Shown: positions 7,411 to 16,578, counted from the first letter of the stretch. The stretch is DNA of 64,000 nucleotides from an uncultured Anaeroplasmataceae bacterium (GCA_910579215.1 CAJTTN010000002.1:186001-250000), one strand, 5' to 3'. Numbers and translations are program-made. The notes: a model not told the origin generated them from the letters alone.

Positions 7411-9101
7411 TTCTTTGCATCTACCGACATAAAGATAGGGATTACAATTGGTTTGCGGTCAGTTTTAGTATAAATCAAATGATTTAAAAACTCTGTAAGA
7501 CCATATTTCAAGGAATTTAAATTTAGAACCTTCATTTTTTTCATTTCTGCTACTAGAAATTTTTGTGCTTCCATCACAATGGACTTCGTAAGCTCTTCGC
7601 TATCCTTCATATAAATGAATCCACGAGAAACTACTTGTGGCTCTAATGGTATTTCTTTTTTTTGCGTATCTATTGTAATTACTAAAGCAAACATACCATC
7701 TTCAGAAAGATATTTTCTTTCACGTATAATAGCAGAGGAAATATCTCCAATTCCTGTACCATCAATATATACCTCTCCTGAAGGAACCTTACCAGCAATT
7801 CTAGCTCCAGTTTCACTAAACGCAAGTACCTCTCCATTTTCAAGCACAAAAACATTTTCAGGCTTTACACCACACTCTATAGCTGTATTTCCATGTACCT
7901 TTTGCATACGATATTCTCCGTGAATTGGTAGAAAATACTTTGGTCGGATTAAGGAAAGCATTAGCTTTTGTTCTCCCATAGAAGCGTGTCCTGAGGTATG
8001 TGTATCCGTAATTGGAGAATGTGTAATGACATTAGCGCCATGCTTGAATAGCAAATTGATGGTTCGATTTACTCCCTCTTGATTTCCAGGAATAGGGCTA
8101 GAAGAGAAGATGATTGTATCTCCAGGTATTAATTTAATCGTTTTATGTGAACCATTTGCAACTCTAGATAAGGCTGCAAGAGGCTCTCCCTGAGAACCAG
8201 TACATAGAAAGCATAGCTCATGTGGTTTAAACTTATGAATTTCATTTGCTTCTATAATGGTTCCCTTTGGAGGCTTGATGTAGCCAATTTGTTGTCCAAT
8301 TTCAATAGCTTTTTCCATAGAACGTCCAAATATAGCTATATGTCTCTTAGCTTCAACACATGCCTCAATAATTTGCTCTATTCTAAATATGTTAGATGCA
8401 AAGGTTGCAACTATAATACGATTTTCTACCTTTGAAAATAACTCCTTAATAGAGGCACCAATTTTTCTTTCGGATTCTGTAAATCCCTCTCTTAAGGAAT
8501 TAGTAGAATCAGCAAGTAGACATAGTACACCCTTTTGTCCCAAAGATGCTAGCTTTTCATATTCGGCAGCAGGTCCTACAGGAGTAAAATCTATCTTGAA
8601 ATCTCCTGTATGCATGATGATACCTAAATTTGTAGTAAAGCATATTGCGTATGCATCTGGGATAGAATGATTTAACCTTATAAAGGAAACCTCTATACCT
8701 TTAAATTTATAGGTGAAATGAGCCTTGAATTCTACAATTTGCAATTTAGATAATAAGTCAGGGTATTCACTTAGCTTATTTTCTATTAAATCAACTGCAA
8801 CGCCTGCTGCAAAAATTTTGGGAATAGAGACCTTTTTTAATAGAAAGGGAATTCCTCCAATATGATCTTCATGTCCATGCGTAATGAAAAGACCAACAAT
8901 TTTTTGTTGATTTTGTTCAAGATATGTATAATCTGGGATGACGTAATCTACGCCTAATAGGTGCTCATCAGGAAATAATATACCAGAATCAATGATAAAA
9001 ATTTGGTTCAAATATTCTATACAGTACATATTTTTCCCGACTTCACCAAGACCTCCTAGGGCAAAAATACCTAGTTCATTTTTGGCAATAATTTTATCCA
9101 T
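7407..9101 (-). CDS. rnj: Ribonuclease J
   Basis: Metallo-beta-lactamase/beta-CASP RNase with endonuclease and 5'-3' exonuclease activity in mRNA decay and rRNA maturation. The zinc-binding HGHEDH motif is at residues 75-80, with MHTGDFK and SPITDTHTSGH further on. The beta-CASP domain (SKVENRIIVATFASN) and the IHGEYRM motif are present. The 564-residue length is right for RnjA/RnjB; which paralogue cannot be decided. GGAGGAAATTT precedes the start. Confidence 0.95.
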   Translation of the reverse strand: MDKIIAKNELGIFALGGLGEVGKNMYCIEYLNQIFIIDSGILFPDEHLLGVDYVIPDYTYLEQNQQKIVGLFITHGHEDHIGGIPFLLKKVSIPKIFAAGVAVDLIENKLSEYPDLLSKLQIVEFKAHFTYKFKGIEVSFIRLNHSIPDAYAICFTTNLGIIMHTGDFKIDFTPVGPAAEYEKLASLGQKGVLCLLADSTNSLREGFTESERKIGASIKELFSKVENRIIVATFASNIFRIEQIIEACVEAKRHIAIFGRSMEKAIEIGQQIGYIKPPKGTIIEANEIHKFKPHELCFLCTGSQGEPLAALSRVANGSHKTIKLIPGDTIIFSSSPIPGNQEGVNRTINLLFKHGANVITHSPITDTHTSGHASMGEQKLMLSLIRPKYFLPIHGEYRMQKVHGNTAIECGVKPENVFVLENGEVLAFSETGARIAGKVPSGEVYIDGTGIGDISSAIIRERKYLSEDGMFALVITIDTQKKEIPLEPQVVSRGFIYMKDSEELTKSIVMEAQKFLVAEMKKMKVLNLNSLKYGLTEFLNHLIYTKTDRKPIVIPIFMSVDAKN

Positions 9102-9202
9102 AAATTTCCTCCATCGCGAAATCTTTATCTTATTTTACTATATAATTTGTAAAATGAAAAGTAAAAGTGTGAAAAAGTTTTAAGAAAATGCTTTTATTAC
9201 AA

Positions 9203-9231
9203 TAGATTTTATACTTATAGTATGTTATAAT
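9203..9231 (+). promoter_or_regulatory. Extended -10 promoter of proS
   Basis: Perfect TATAAT (9226-9231) with TGT immediately before it gives an extended -10. The -35 position (TAGATT, 17-base spacer) is weak. The leader is about 30 bases, so no T-box is present. Confidence 0.65.
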
Positions 9232-9268
9232 TTGTTGTGTTTTATTAAAAAAGGAAGTGCTAGTTGAT

Positions 9269-10972
9269 ATGAAAGCAAGTAAAATGTTAATTTCAACCTT
9301 AAAGGAAGCTCCACAGGAGGCAAAAATAGATTCTCATGTTTTATTGCTGCGTGCAGGTATGATGAAATCTCAGGTCGCAGGAGTATATCAATTTTTACCC
9401 TTAGGACTTCGTGTTCTACATAAAATAGAACAGATTATTCGTGAGGAAATGGATGCGGCTGGTGGTATAGAAATTTTATGCTCAGCATTACAGCCTAAGG
9501 AATTATGGATAGAATCTGGTCGCTGGAGTAAGTATGGACCAGAATTGATGCGTTTTTCTGATCGTCATGAAAGAGAATTTTGTTTGGGACCAACGCATGA
9601 GGAGGTATTTACTACTCTTGCACGTGATTTGATAAAGTCTAGTAAAAGCTTACCTATGAATATCTATCAGATACAAACAAAGTATCGAGATGAAAGACGT
9701 CCACGCTTTGGACTTATGCGTGGTAGAGAATTTTTGATGAAGGATGCCTATTCCTTTGATAAGGATGAGAAGGGATTGGACGTATCCTATCAAAATATGT
9801 ATGATACATATTCTAAAATATTTACAAGATTAGGTCTACATTATCAGGTGGTTTTAGCAGATACAGGAAATATTGGTGGAAATGGCTCCCATCAATTTAT
9901 GGCTTTATCTGATATAGGAGAATCTGAAATAGTGTATTGTGATGCTTGTGGATATGCTGCAGATGTCGAAAAGGCAACTTCCATGCCTATTGAGGCAGAG
10001 GCTGAGGAAAAGCTATTATTAGAAAAGGTATCTACGCCAAACCAAAGAACGATTGAAGAGATTTCTACATTTTTAAATGTGAATCCAAATAAAACAGTAA
10101 AAACTTTAATTTATCATGATTATGTCAATGAAAAGCTTGTTGCAGTAGTTGTACGTGGAGATCGTGAGGTAAATGAGGTTAAGCTAGTAAATGCCTTAAA
10201 TTCGAATGAGAATTATTTAGAATTGGCTAGTGATGCTGAGATAGAGTCTTTACATAGTGTACATGGCTTTGTAGGGCCTAAAGATCTTTCCTGTGATATT
10301 TATGTAGATTATGAGGTTACTAAGCTTTCTAATTTTGTAATGGGAGCTAATGAGAAAGGATATCATTACATTCATGCTAATTTTGAAAGAGATTTCACTG
10401 GTAAGGTATGTGATTTAAGAAAGAATGTGGAGGGTGATCTTTGTCCAGAATGTGGGAAGCCAATGAAATTAGAACGTGGTATAGAAGTAGGGCAAATTTT
10501 TAAGCTTCAAACGAAATATAGTGAGCCAATGCGTTGCACCTATGTAAATGAGGAAGGCAAAAATGTGCCTATGGTTATGGGATGCTATGGAATTGGAGTT
10601 TCAAGAACAATGCAATCCATTGTAGAACAGTATCATGATGCCTATGGAATTCAATGGCCACTGAATGTTGCACCATATCATGCCGTGATTGTACCAATCA
10701 ATTATAATGATGAGAGTCAACAAAAGCTTAGCTTAGAAGCCTATGCATATTTAAATAAGGAAGGAATAGAAGTTATTTTAGATGATAGAAATGCTAAGCC
10801 AGGCTTTAAGTTTAAGGATTGGGAGCTGATGGGAATACCTTATATGCTAATATGTGGAAAAAGAAGTGAGGAAGGCTTTGTAGAATTGAAGAATAGAAGG
10901 ACGTTAGAAAAAGAAGAGCTTTCCTTAAAAGATGCTATGGACATTATAATAAAAGCTGTAAAAAGTATATAA
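9269..10972 (+). CDS. proS: Prolyl-tRNA synthetase, bacterial type
   Basis: Class II synthetase charging tRNA-Pro. The N-terminal GVYQFLPLGLRVL and motif 2 (YRDERRPRFGLMRGREFLMKD split as the RDERRPRFG and RGREFLMKDAYSF blocks) are present. The INS editing insertion spans about residues 220-400, followed by the CYGIGVSR motif 3 and a C-terminal anticodon-binding domain. At about 567 residues it is the standard bacterial form. ATG 9269 is chosen over in-frame GTG 9257 because AGGAAG lies upstream. Confidence 0.96.
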   Translation: MKASKMLISTLKEAPQEAKIDSHVLLLRAGMMKSQVAGVYQFLPLGLRVLHKIEQIIREEMDAAGGIEILCSALQPKELWIESGRWSKYGPELMRFSDRHEREFCLGPTHEEVFTTLARDLIKSSKSLPMNIYQIQTKYRDERRPRFGLMRGREFLMKDAYSFDKDEKGLDVSYQNMYDTYSKIFTRLGLHYQVVLADTGNIGGNGSHQFMALSDIGESEIVYCDACGYAADVEKATSMPIEAEAEEKLLLEKVSTPNQRTIEEISTFLNVNPNKTVKTLIYHDYVNEKLVAVVVRGDREVNEVKLVNALNSNENYLELASDAEIESLHSVHGFVGPKDLSCDIYVDYEVTKLSNFVMGANEKGYHYIHANFERDFTGKVCDLRKNVEGDLCPECGKPMKLERGIEVGQIFKLQTKYSEPMRCTYVNEEGKNVPMVMGCYGIGVSRTMQSIVEQYHDAYGIQWPLNVAPYHAVIVPINYNDESQQKLSLEAYAYLNKEGIEVILDDRNAKPGFKFKDWELMGIPYMLICGKRSEEGFVELKNRRTLEKEELSLKDAMDIIIKAVKSI

Positions 10973-10980
10973 AAACTGCA

Positions 10981-11011
10981 AGTCTTGAGTAAAAAACTCG
11001 AGACTTTTTTT
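10981..11011 (+). terminator. Intrinsic terminator of proS
   Basis: AGTCTTGAGT (10981-10990) pairs with ACTCGAGACT (10996-11005) with one G-U pair and an AAAAA loop, followed by seven T. Confidence 0.85.
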
Positions 11012-11095
11012 CCTTTTCGAGGTATTTCTTTCCATAAACGGGAAAGATTATAAAATAATGATAGAATAGGAGAAAAGAGATTTGGAGTTGTTACA

Positions 11096-11374
11096 ATGAA
11101 GACAAGACTAGCAGAAATCATTCAATCTAGAGGGCTAGAAAGAAAGCAAATTGCAAGTGATTTAGAGATTGAAAGAAGAACTTTGGATAATTATATCAAC
11201 GAATATACATTAATGCATAGTGATATTATTCGTAAAATGGCTCAATACTTCAATGTATCTACTGATTATTTATTGGGAATTGACAATTTAGACGATGAAT
11301 TTCTAAATGAAAAAATAGATATTATTACCAAGGAATTAAAAGAAATTGTATATCATTTAAACAAAAAATCCTAA
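11096..11374 (+). CDS. Small XRE-type helix-turn-helix protein, 92 aa
   Basis: Cro/C1-type DNA-binding protein. LAEIIQSRGLERKQIASDLE and RTLDNYINE form the helix-turn-helix, and AQYFNVSTDYLLGID is the characteristic end of such domains. A short acidic/coiled C-terminal helix follows. It is monocistronic between two terminators. The regulon is unknown. Confidence 0.85.
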   Translation: MKTRLAEIIQSRGLERKQIASDLEIERRTLDNYINEYTLMHSDIIRKMAQYFNVSTDYLLGIDNLDDEFLNEKIDIITKELKEIVYHLNKKS

Positions 11375-11397
11375 AATTTTTATTTTCAGGATTTTTT
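11364..11397 (+). terminator. Intrinsic terminator of the HTH gene
   Basis: AAAAATCCT (11364-11372) pairs with AGGATTTTT (11388-11396), giving a U-rich 3' side. It overlaps the end of the coding region. Confidence 0.65.
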
Positions 11398-11399
11398 TC

Positions 11400-11428
11400 T
11401 TTAAAATTTTTAATAAATCGATTATAAT
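11400..11428 (+). promoter_or_regulatory. Possible promoter of the DUF3137 gene
   Basis: TTTAAA (11400-11405), 17 bases, TATAAT (11423-11428). The -10 is perfect and the -35 matches four of six. The leader to the start codon would be only about 10 bases. Confidence 0.45.
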
Positions 11429-11444
11429 TTTTATGGTGATAGTT

Positions 11445-12329
11445 ATGGAAGTAAAACAATTAAATTTAGAAGCACTTGAACAGGAGCGTCAAAAAGTTTA
11501 TAGAAAAAATCGAAATATGTATATACTATCTGGTATTCTTATTCTTTTGGGTATTGGTATTACTTTTTTATTCTTTGGGGGTTTTATTCTTTTAGTGATT
11601 GCCTTTGTGTTAATTTTTGTTGCCTCTTCTGATGTGAAAAAATTCAAAAAAATATTTAAGGATTCTGTGGTAAAAAAATTAATTTCTGAGGAATTAGGAG
11701 TTCACGCTTTTTATCAAAGAGATAGAGGAATAGATATGGATGAAATTAATTCCCTTAGATTGGGGAGTAGACCAGATAGATATCAAATGGAGGATTATAT
11801 ATCCTGTACCTATAATGATGTGTTTTATGAAATGTGTGACTGTGTGTTAGAGGAAAAGGTTGTCACTAGAGATTCACATGGGCATCGTCAGGTTTCCTAT
11901 CAAAAATATTTTAAGGGACGTATTATTAAAATTGACTTTAAAAGAGATATTCATAAGGAGCTTAAGGTAGTCAATCAGCCAATGCGTGGGTTTCAAGCAG
12001 GAGATTTAGTAAAATTTGAAACAGAGGTTACGGAGTTTAATAAAAAATTTAAATGCTATGCAAGCTCTAAAGAGGATGGCTTTTATCTTTTAACTCCCTA
12101 TATGATTCAAAAAATGCTTGAGCTTGAAAAAATGTATGTAGGAGGAATTTATTATGCAGTCATGCATGATAACCTCTATATACTGATTAATAATAATGGA
12201 GATTCTTTAGAGGTTAATATTTCTAAGCCTTTAGATCATAAGCAATTAGAAAGAATTCGTGCTGATATTTTGATTGGGGCATCTATAATTAATGAATTTA
12301 GAATGGATTCTGATAAATTCAATGCTTAA
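11445..12329 (+). CDS. DUF3137 membrane protein
   Basis: N-terminal cytoplasmic helix, then two adjacent membrane segments (about residues 27-65: ILSGILILLGIGITFLFF and ILLVIAFVLIFVA). A soluble C-terminal region with YKKYFKGR-like and DGFYLLTPYMIQKM segments follows, typical of DUF3137 proteins. Their function is unknown; they are often found near LemA-type genes. ATG 11445 is preferred over ATG 11433 because GGTGAT is 4 bases upstream. The assignment to DUF3137 is from memory of the family pattern. Confidence 0.65.
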   Translation: MEVKQLNLEALEQERQKVYRKNRNMYILSGILILLGIGITFLFFGGFILLVIAFVLIFVASSDVKKFKKIFKDSVVKKLISEELGVHAFYQRDRGIDMDEINSLRLGSRPDRYQMEDYISCTYNDVFYEMCDCVLEEKVVTRDSHGHRQVSYQKYFKGRIIKIDFKRDIHKELKVVNQPMRGFQAGDLVKFETEVTEFNKKFKCYASSKEDGFYLLTPYMIQKMLELEKMYVGGIYYAVMHDNLYILINNNGDSLEVNISKPLDHKQLERIRADILIGASIINEFRMDSDKFNA

Positions 12330-12337
12330 GTTAATGG

Positions 12338-12377
12338 ATGCTTATAGACATAAAATAGTGTTTATAAGCATTTTTTT
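12338..12377 (+). terminator. Intrinsic terminator after the DUF3137 gene
   Basis: ATGCTTATA (12338-12346) pairs with TATAAGCAT (12363-12371), followed by a T-run. Confidence 0.8.
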
Positions 12378-12432
12378 ATTTTATGATAAAAAATTTAAAA
12401 ATATAAGAAATACTTCTTATGGAGGTATTCTA

Positions 12433-12807
12433 ATGATCTGTTATAATTGTAAGAAAGAATTTATTGTTAAAAGAAGCTTTCTAAATTTTTTTGAGACCAA
12501 AAAATATTATATTTGTAACGCTTGTCAAAATTCTTATCCGATAGAGCTTTATCATGAGGACATTCCATTAGAAAATTATGTGGTTAGATTTGTCTCTATT
12601 TTTAAATCAATTTATAAGCTGTATTTAAATGCTTATATTAGGGAAATTTCTAAAATTGTCGAAAGATTAATTCATCTTCATAGGAATTACTTTTTTATAT
12701 TTTTAGAAAGCTATCGATTGACAGATTTTAGTTTAGAACTGTTAAGCTTTATCGCTGATGTGGAACATAAGTCAATTCTTTTAGTCTGTTGTGAATTGAA
12801 AAAATAG
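12433..12807 (+). CDS. Hypothetical zinc-ribbon protein, 124 aa
   Basis: The N-terminus has two CxxC knuckles (CYNCKKEF at residues 3-10 and CNACQNSYPIE around 33-43), typical of a zinc ribbon. It is followed by a largely helical, hydrophobic and basic region. I do not recognise a family. ATG 12433 is chosen because GGAGG lies 7 bases before it, downstream of the preceding terminator; a longer in-frame extension has no support. It may bind nucleic acid or protein, but this is not shown. Confidence 0.65.
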   Translation: MICYNCKKEFIVKRSFLNFFETKKYYICNACQNSYPIELYHEDIPLENYVVRFVSIFKSIYKLYLNAYIREISKIVERLIHLHRNYFFIFLESYRLTDFSLELLSFIADVEHKSILLVCCELKK

Positions 12808-12831
12808 TCGTTTTTTTTGGTACTCTTTTTA

Positions 12832-12860
12832 TTGAAAATATTGGGATAAAAAGGTATGAT
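12832..12860 (+). promoter_or_regulatory. Promoter of the cold-shock gene
   Basis: TTGAAA (12832-12837), 17 bases, TATGAT (12855-12860), about 30 bases before the ATG. Confidence 0.75.
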
Positions 12861-12889
12861 AATAGTAGACTTTAAGGGAGGTAAAGAAT

Positions 12890-13090
12890 ATGCTAGTAGG
12901 TAAAGTTAAATGGTTTAATAATGAAAAGGGCTATGGCTTTATCATTAAGGAAAACTATGATGATATTTTTGTTCATTATAGTAGTATTCTTGATGAGGGT
13001 TTTAAAACTTTGAATGAAGGCCAATTGGTTGAGTTTGACCTAGTTGTTGGTGAAAAAGGGTTACAAGCGCAGAATGTATATAAGCTTTAA
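12890..13090 (+). CDS. csp: Cold-shock domain protein
   Basis: Single OB-fold RNA chaperone of 66 residues. VGKVKWFNNEKGYGFI contains RNP1 (KGYGFI), and DIFVHY is RNP2. A strong ribosome-binding site (GGGAGG) precedes it. It binds single-stranded RNA and relieves secondary structure. The leader is short, unlike the long thermosensing leaders of some cspA genes, so no cold-responsive leader is visible. Confidence 0.95.
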   Translation: MLVGKVKWFNNEKGYGFIIKENYDDIFVHYSSILDEGFKTLNEGQLVEFDLVVGEKGLQAQNVYKL

Positions 13091-13094
13091 TCTA

Positions 13095-13123
13095 TTGAAA
13101 ACGTTTTTCACTTATGTTATAAT
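13095..13123 (+). promoter_or_regulatory. Strong promoter of hpf with a cre-like palindrome
   Basis: TTGAAA (13095-13100), 17 bases, TATAAT (13118-13123) with an extended TGT. The near-palindrome TGAAAACGTTTTTCA (13096-13110) overlaps the -35 and spacer. It resembles a CcpA cre site but has one extra T in the right arm. Confidence 0.75.
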
Positions 13124-13148
13124 ATAGGTAGAAAAGGAGTGATATTTT

Positions 13149-13670
13149 ATGAAGGTAGAAATTGTTGGAAAAAATGGATTTACGCCATCAGATCCTAATA
13201 AGGAGTATGCTTTAAAAAAGCTATCAAAGCTAGAGGGCTTATTGCCAGATTATGAGAATTTGAACGCGCGTGTGGTATGTAAGGTGTATAGAACCTTCCA
13301 TAAGGTAGAAGTGACAATTCCAGCCAAAAATATCATACTTCGTGCAGAAGTAGAAGATGTAGATATCTATGCCGCTATAGATGGTGCAACAGATAAGCTT
13401 ATAAGGCAAGTTCGTCATTATAATGATCGTGTTAAGGACAAATTGGGAAAAAAAGGAATTCGTATTGCTGATGAGAAGCCTATGACAGAAAGAGTTGTTC
13501 GCGATAAGAATGTGGATTTGGAACCAATGAGTCGGGAAGAAGCTATCGATCAAATGGAGTTATTGGGACATGATTTCTTTATTTATTTAGATAAAGAAAC
13601 ACGTAAAACTAACGTAATTTACTTGAGAAATGATGGCAACTATGCCGTGATTGAAACAACAACAAAATAA
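13149..13670 (+). CDS. hpf: Ribosome hibernation-promoting factor, long form
   Basis: Long HPF, which dimerises 70S ribosomes into inactive 100S particles. The N-terminal RaiA/S30AE domain covers residues 1-105 (MKVEIVGKNGFTPSD, EVEDVDIYAAIDGATDKL). A charged linker leads to the C-terminal dimerisation domain (MSREEAIDQMELLGHDFFIY and a DGNYAVIE end). The 173-residue length identifies the long form. It is monocistronic, with a strong promoter and its own terminator. Confidence 0.95.
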   Translation: MKVEIVGKNGFTPSDPNKEYALKKLSKLEGLLPDYENLNARVVCKVYRTFHKVEVTIPAKNIILRAEVEDVDIYAAIDGATDKLIRQVRHYNDRVKDKLGKKGIRIADEKPMTERVVRDKNVDLEPMSREEAIDQMELLGHDFFIYLDKETRKTNVIYLRNDGNYAVIETTTK

Positions 13671-13686
13671 AATGATTGGAATTTTT

Positions 13687-13715
13687 AAGGCTTGTAATAT
13701 TTTATAAGCCTTTTT
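13687..13715 (+). terminator. Intrinsic terminator of hpf
   Basis: AAGGCTTGTAA (13687-13697) pairs with TTATAAGCCTT (13702-13712) with one G-U pair, followed by T residues. Confidence 0.8.
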
Positions 13716-13750
13716 CCTTGCGGTTAAAACACAATATTCTTGCATAAATC

Positions 13751-13779
13751 TTGAAAAAAAGCAAAGATTATAGTATTAT
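13751..13779 (+). promoter_or_regulatory. Promoter of secA
   Basis: TTGAAA (13751-13756), 17 bases, TATTAT (13774-13779). Confidence 0.65.
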
Positions 13780-13804
13780 AGAATGTGTTATTTTGTAGGA
13801 AGGA

Positions 13805-13819
13805 AGAGGACTATCCTCT
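13805..13819 (+). other. Small hairpin next to the secA ribosome-binding site
   Basis: AGAGGA (13805-13810) and TCCTCT (13814-13819) form a 6-bp stem with a CTA loop. It ends one base before the GGAG used for secA, so it could modulate initiation. Confidence 0.45.
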
Positions 13820-13831
13820 GGAGTGAAGACA

Positions 13832-16399
13832 ATGGGATTAAAGAAATTATTAGATTCAGGCTATAAAGAAATGAAGCGTTGTGCTCGTATTGCTCTAAAA
13901 ATAGAAGCATTAGAAGGCCAAATCCAAGCTTTAACAGATGAAGATTTAAGAAATAAAACATTGGAATTTAGAGAAAGATTAAAAAATGGACTTTCTTTAG
14001 ATGATATATTAATAGAAGCGTATGCAGTTGCTAGAGAGGCTGCCTATCGTGTTACAGGTATGAAGCCCTTCCATGTACAATTAATTGGTGCAATTGCCAT
14101 TCATGGTGGTAATATTGCAGAAATGAAAACAGGAGAAGGTAAGACCTTAACAGCTGTTTTACCAGCTTATTTAAATGCCTTAGGGGGGAAGGGTGTACAT
14201 ATTGTCACTGTCAACGAATATCTAGCTAGACGTGAGGTAGAAGGAGAAATTGGTGAAATTTATCGCTTCCTTGGTTTAACGGTTGGCTTAAATGTAAGAG
14301 AGCTTACTACAGAGGAAAAGCGTGAGGCATATTCCTGTGATATTTTGTATTCCACTAATAGTGAATTGGGATTTGATTATTTAAGAGATAATATGGTACG
14401 AAATGAAAATCAAATTACACAAGTTAAGGGGTTAAATTGTGCAATTATTGATGAGGTCGATTCCATTTTAGTTGATGAGGCAAGAACGCCATTAATCATT
14501 TCTGGCGCCCCAAAAAATAATTCTGCTTTATATTTACGAGCTGATACCTTTGCAAAGCGTTTAACTGAGAATGATTATGAAATTGATATCGAATCACGTC
14601 ATGTTCAGCTTACACCTTCAGGTATGGCTAAGGCAGAGCAAGTATTTAATGTATCTAATATTTATGATTTGCAATATGTTGAATTGGTTCATGCGATTAA
14701 TAATGCTATGAAGGCTAATTATATTTTTGCAAACGGTAAAGAATATGTTGTACAGGATGGAGAGGTTTTAATTGTTGATACCTTTACAGGTCGTATTTTA
14801 AAGGGAAGACAATATTCTGAGGGATTACATCAAGCGATTGAAGCTAAAGAGAATGTTGAAATCAAGAAGGAAACGCAGACGGTTGCAACAATAACGTATC
14901 AAAATTTCTTTAGAATGTATAATAAGCTTTCTGGTATGACAGGTACAGCTAAAACAGAGGAAGAAGAATTTAGAAATATTTATAATATGTATGTTGTTGA
15001 GGTTCCTACTAATTTACCTGTTATTCGTCAGGATATGCCTGATTTAATATTTGTTTCTCAAAAGGCAAAGTTTCATGCCTTAGTGAATGAGGTTAAGCGT
15101 TTATATGAAATAGGGCAGCCTGTACTTGTAGGTACTGCAAATGTTGAAACCTCTGAGCTAGTATCTAGCATGTTAAGAAAAATGGGAGTTCCTCATGAAA
15201 TCTTGAACGCTAAGAATAATGAACGGGAGGCAGAAATTGTTGCGAAAGCTGGACAATTAAAGAGTGTAACTATTTCAACAAATATGGCAGGTCGTGGTAC
15301 GGATATCAAGTTGGGACAAGGTGTAAGAGAGTTAGGTGGCTTGGTTGTTTTAGGAACAGAACGTCACGAATCTCGTCGTATTGATAATCAGCTCAGAGGT
15401 CGTTCTGGTCGTCAAGGAGATCCTGGCTTTTCTCAATTTTATATTTCTACAGAGGATGATTTAATTCAACGCTTTGGAGGGGATACCTTTAAAAATAGAT
15501 TAGCCATGATTATCAATCTTATGAATAAGGATACAGGAGATTTAGACGCTCCTATTACTTCTAAAATGGTGTCTAGAGCCGTAACCTCTGCTCAAACTAG
15601 AGTGGAGGGTAACAACTTTGATTCTCGTAAGAATGTTTTAAAATATGATGATGTCATTCGTCGTCAAAGAGAAATATTTTATGAACAGAGAATGCAGATT
15701 GTTAAGGTACAAAACCTTGAGGATTTAATAAAGAATATGATTCGTAGAGCAGTTGAAAATATCAGCTATTCTCATATGAAGCAAATTAATTCTAAGCGTT
15801 TTGAAATAGATGATGATGCGATTGCTCAAAATTTTAATGGAACTATTTTGCCTCCAAATTCTATTGATGTCAATGTGTTAAAGACTTTAGATGATGAGCA
15901 AATTATAGATTATATTTGTGATAAGGCCTATGCTTTCATGGAAGCAAATAAGAATGTTGCTAAGGAAGCAAAAGAAAAATATAGTTTAAATTTACCAGAA
16001 AATTTATTTGATATTTATTTAAAGGATGTTTCCTTAAGGGTGTTAGATCAATATTGGATGAAACATATTGATGATATGCAGGGTTTACGTCAAGGTGTTG
16101 TATTACAATCCTATGCCCAAACGAATCCATTAGAAATTTACCAACAAGAGGGCTATGCAAGATTCCAAAAATTAAATGAGAATATTAATTTAGAAATTCT
16201 TAAATACATTACGCATACAAAAATTCAAATTCAATTACCTAAGGAAGAAGAGGATCCTATGAAGGGATTAACAACAAATGAGGTAAAGGATGAGTCTGTA
16301 AAAAGAAAGCCAGATGAAAAAAAGGTACGTATAAGTCCAAATGAACCATGTCCTTGTGGTAGTGGAAAAAAATATAAATATTGTCATGGCTTAAAATAA
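13832..16399 (+). CDS. secA: Preprotein translocase ATPase SecA
   Basis: Motor ATPase that drives proteins through SecYEG. Seen: Walker A (MKTGEGKTLT), Walker B with IIDEVDSILVDEARTPLI, the preprotein cross-linking domain, LGTERHESRRIDNQLRGR and RSGRQGDPG, and a C-terminal zinc-binding CPCGSGKKYKYCH tail. 855 residues is normal. ATG 13832 is chosen because GGAG lies 8 bases before; an in-frame GTG at 13823 overlaps that site. It is followed by its own terminator, so it is monocistronic, not paired with prfB here. Confidence 0.97.
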   Translation: MGLKKLLDSGYKEMKRCARIALKIEALEGQIQALTDEDLRNKTLEFRERLKNGLSLDDILIEAYAVAREAAYRVTGMKPFHVQLIGAIAIHGGNIAEMKTGEGKTLTAVLPAYLNALGGKGVHIVTVNEYLARREVEGEIGEIYRFLGLTVGLNVRELTTEEKREAYSCDILYSTNSELGFDYLRDNMVRNENQITQVKGLNCAIIDEVDSILVDEARTPLIISGAPKNNSALYLRADTFAKRLTENDYEIDIESRHVQLTPSGMAKAEQVFNVSNIYDLQYVELVHAINNAMKANYIFANGKEYVVQDGEVLIVDTFTGRILKGRQYSEGLHQAIEAKENVEIKKETQTVATITYQNFFRMYNKLSGMTGTAKTEEEEFRNIYNMYVVEVPTNLPVIRQDMPDLIFVSQKAKFHALVNEVKRLYEIGQPVLVGTANVETSELVSSMLRKMGVPHEILNAKNNEREAEIVAKAGQLKSVTISTNMAGRGTDIKLGQGVRELGGLVVLGTERHESRRIDNQLRGRSGRQGDPGFSQFYISTEDDLIQRFGGDTFKNRLAMIINLMNKDTGDLDAPITSKMVSRAVTSAQTRVEGNNFDSRKNVLKYDDVIRRQREIFYEQRMQIVKVQNLEDLIKNMIRRAVENISYSHMKQINSKRFEIDDDAIAQNFNGTILPPNSIDVNVLKTLDDEQIIDYICDKAYAFMEANKNVAKEAKEKYSLNLPENLFDIYLKDVSLRVLDQYWMKHIDDMQGLRQGVVLQSYAQTNPLEIYQQEGYARFQKLNENINLEILKYITHTKIQIQLPKEEEDPMKGLTTNEVKDESVKRKPDEKKVRISPNEPCPCGSGKKYKYCHGLK

Positions 16400-16406
16400 A
16401 AAAATG

Positions 16407-16435
16407 AAATCTTGGGATTTTCCTAAGATTTTTTT
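16407..16435 (+). terminator. Intrinsic terminator of secA
   Basis: AAATCTTGGG (16407-16416) pairs with CCTAAGATTT (16422-16431) with one G-U pair, followed by a T-run. Confidence 0.8.
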
Positions 16436-16474
16436 CTTAAAAACAGTACTTTAAAATGATTAACTTTTGGTATA

Positions 16475-16498
16475 ACTAATGTGGTAAGTACTAATGTG
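16475..16498 (+). repeat. Direct repeats upstream of the uronate operon promoter
   Basis: The 9-mer ACTAATGTG occurs at 16475-16483 and 16490-16498, a 15-base period, about 80-105 bases upstream of the -35. The 8-mer ATGGAAAT also occurs twice, at 16541 and at 16589 (the second within the promoter spacer). These may be regulator-binding sites; no known operator is recognised. Confidence 0.35.
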
Positions 16499-16578
16499 AA
16501 AAAGAAGTATTATACGTTGAAAAGTGTAAAATGTAGAAAAATGGAAATAATAATATTGTTTTAATGGTAAGGCTTTCA

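Noticed and set aside
7615..8670. Plus-strand frames opposite rnj
   Set aside because: Short, antisense to a conserved RNase J gene and without start signals.
10840..11121. Minus-strand frame across the proS end
   Set aside because: It crosses the proS terminator and opposes the HTH gene; no ribosome-binding site.
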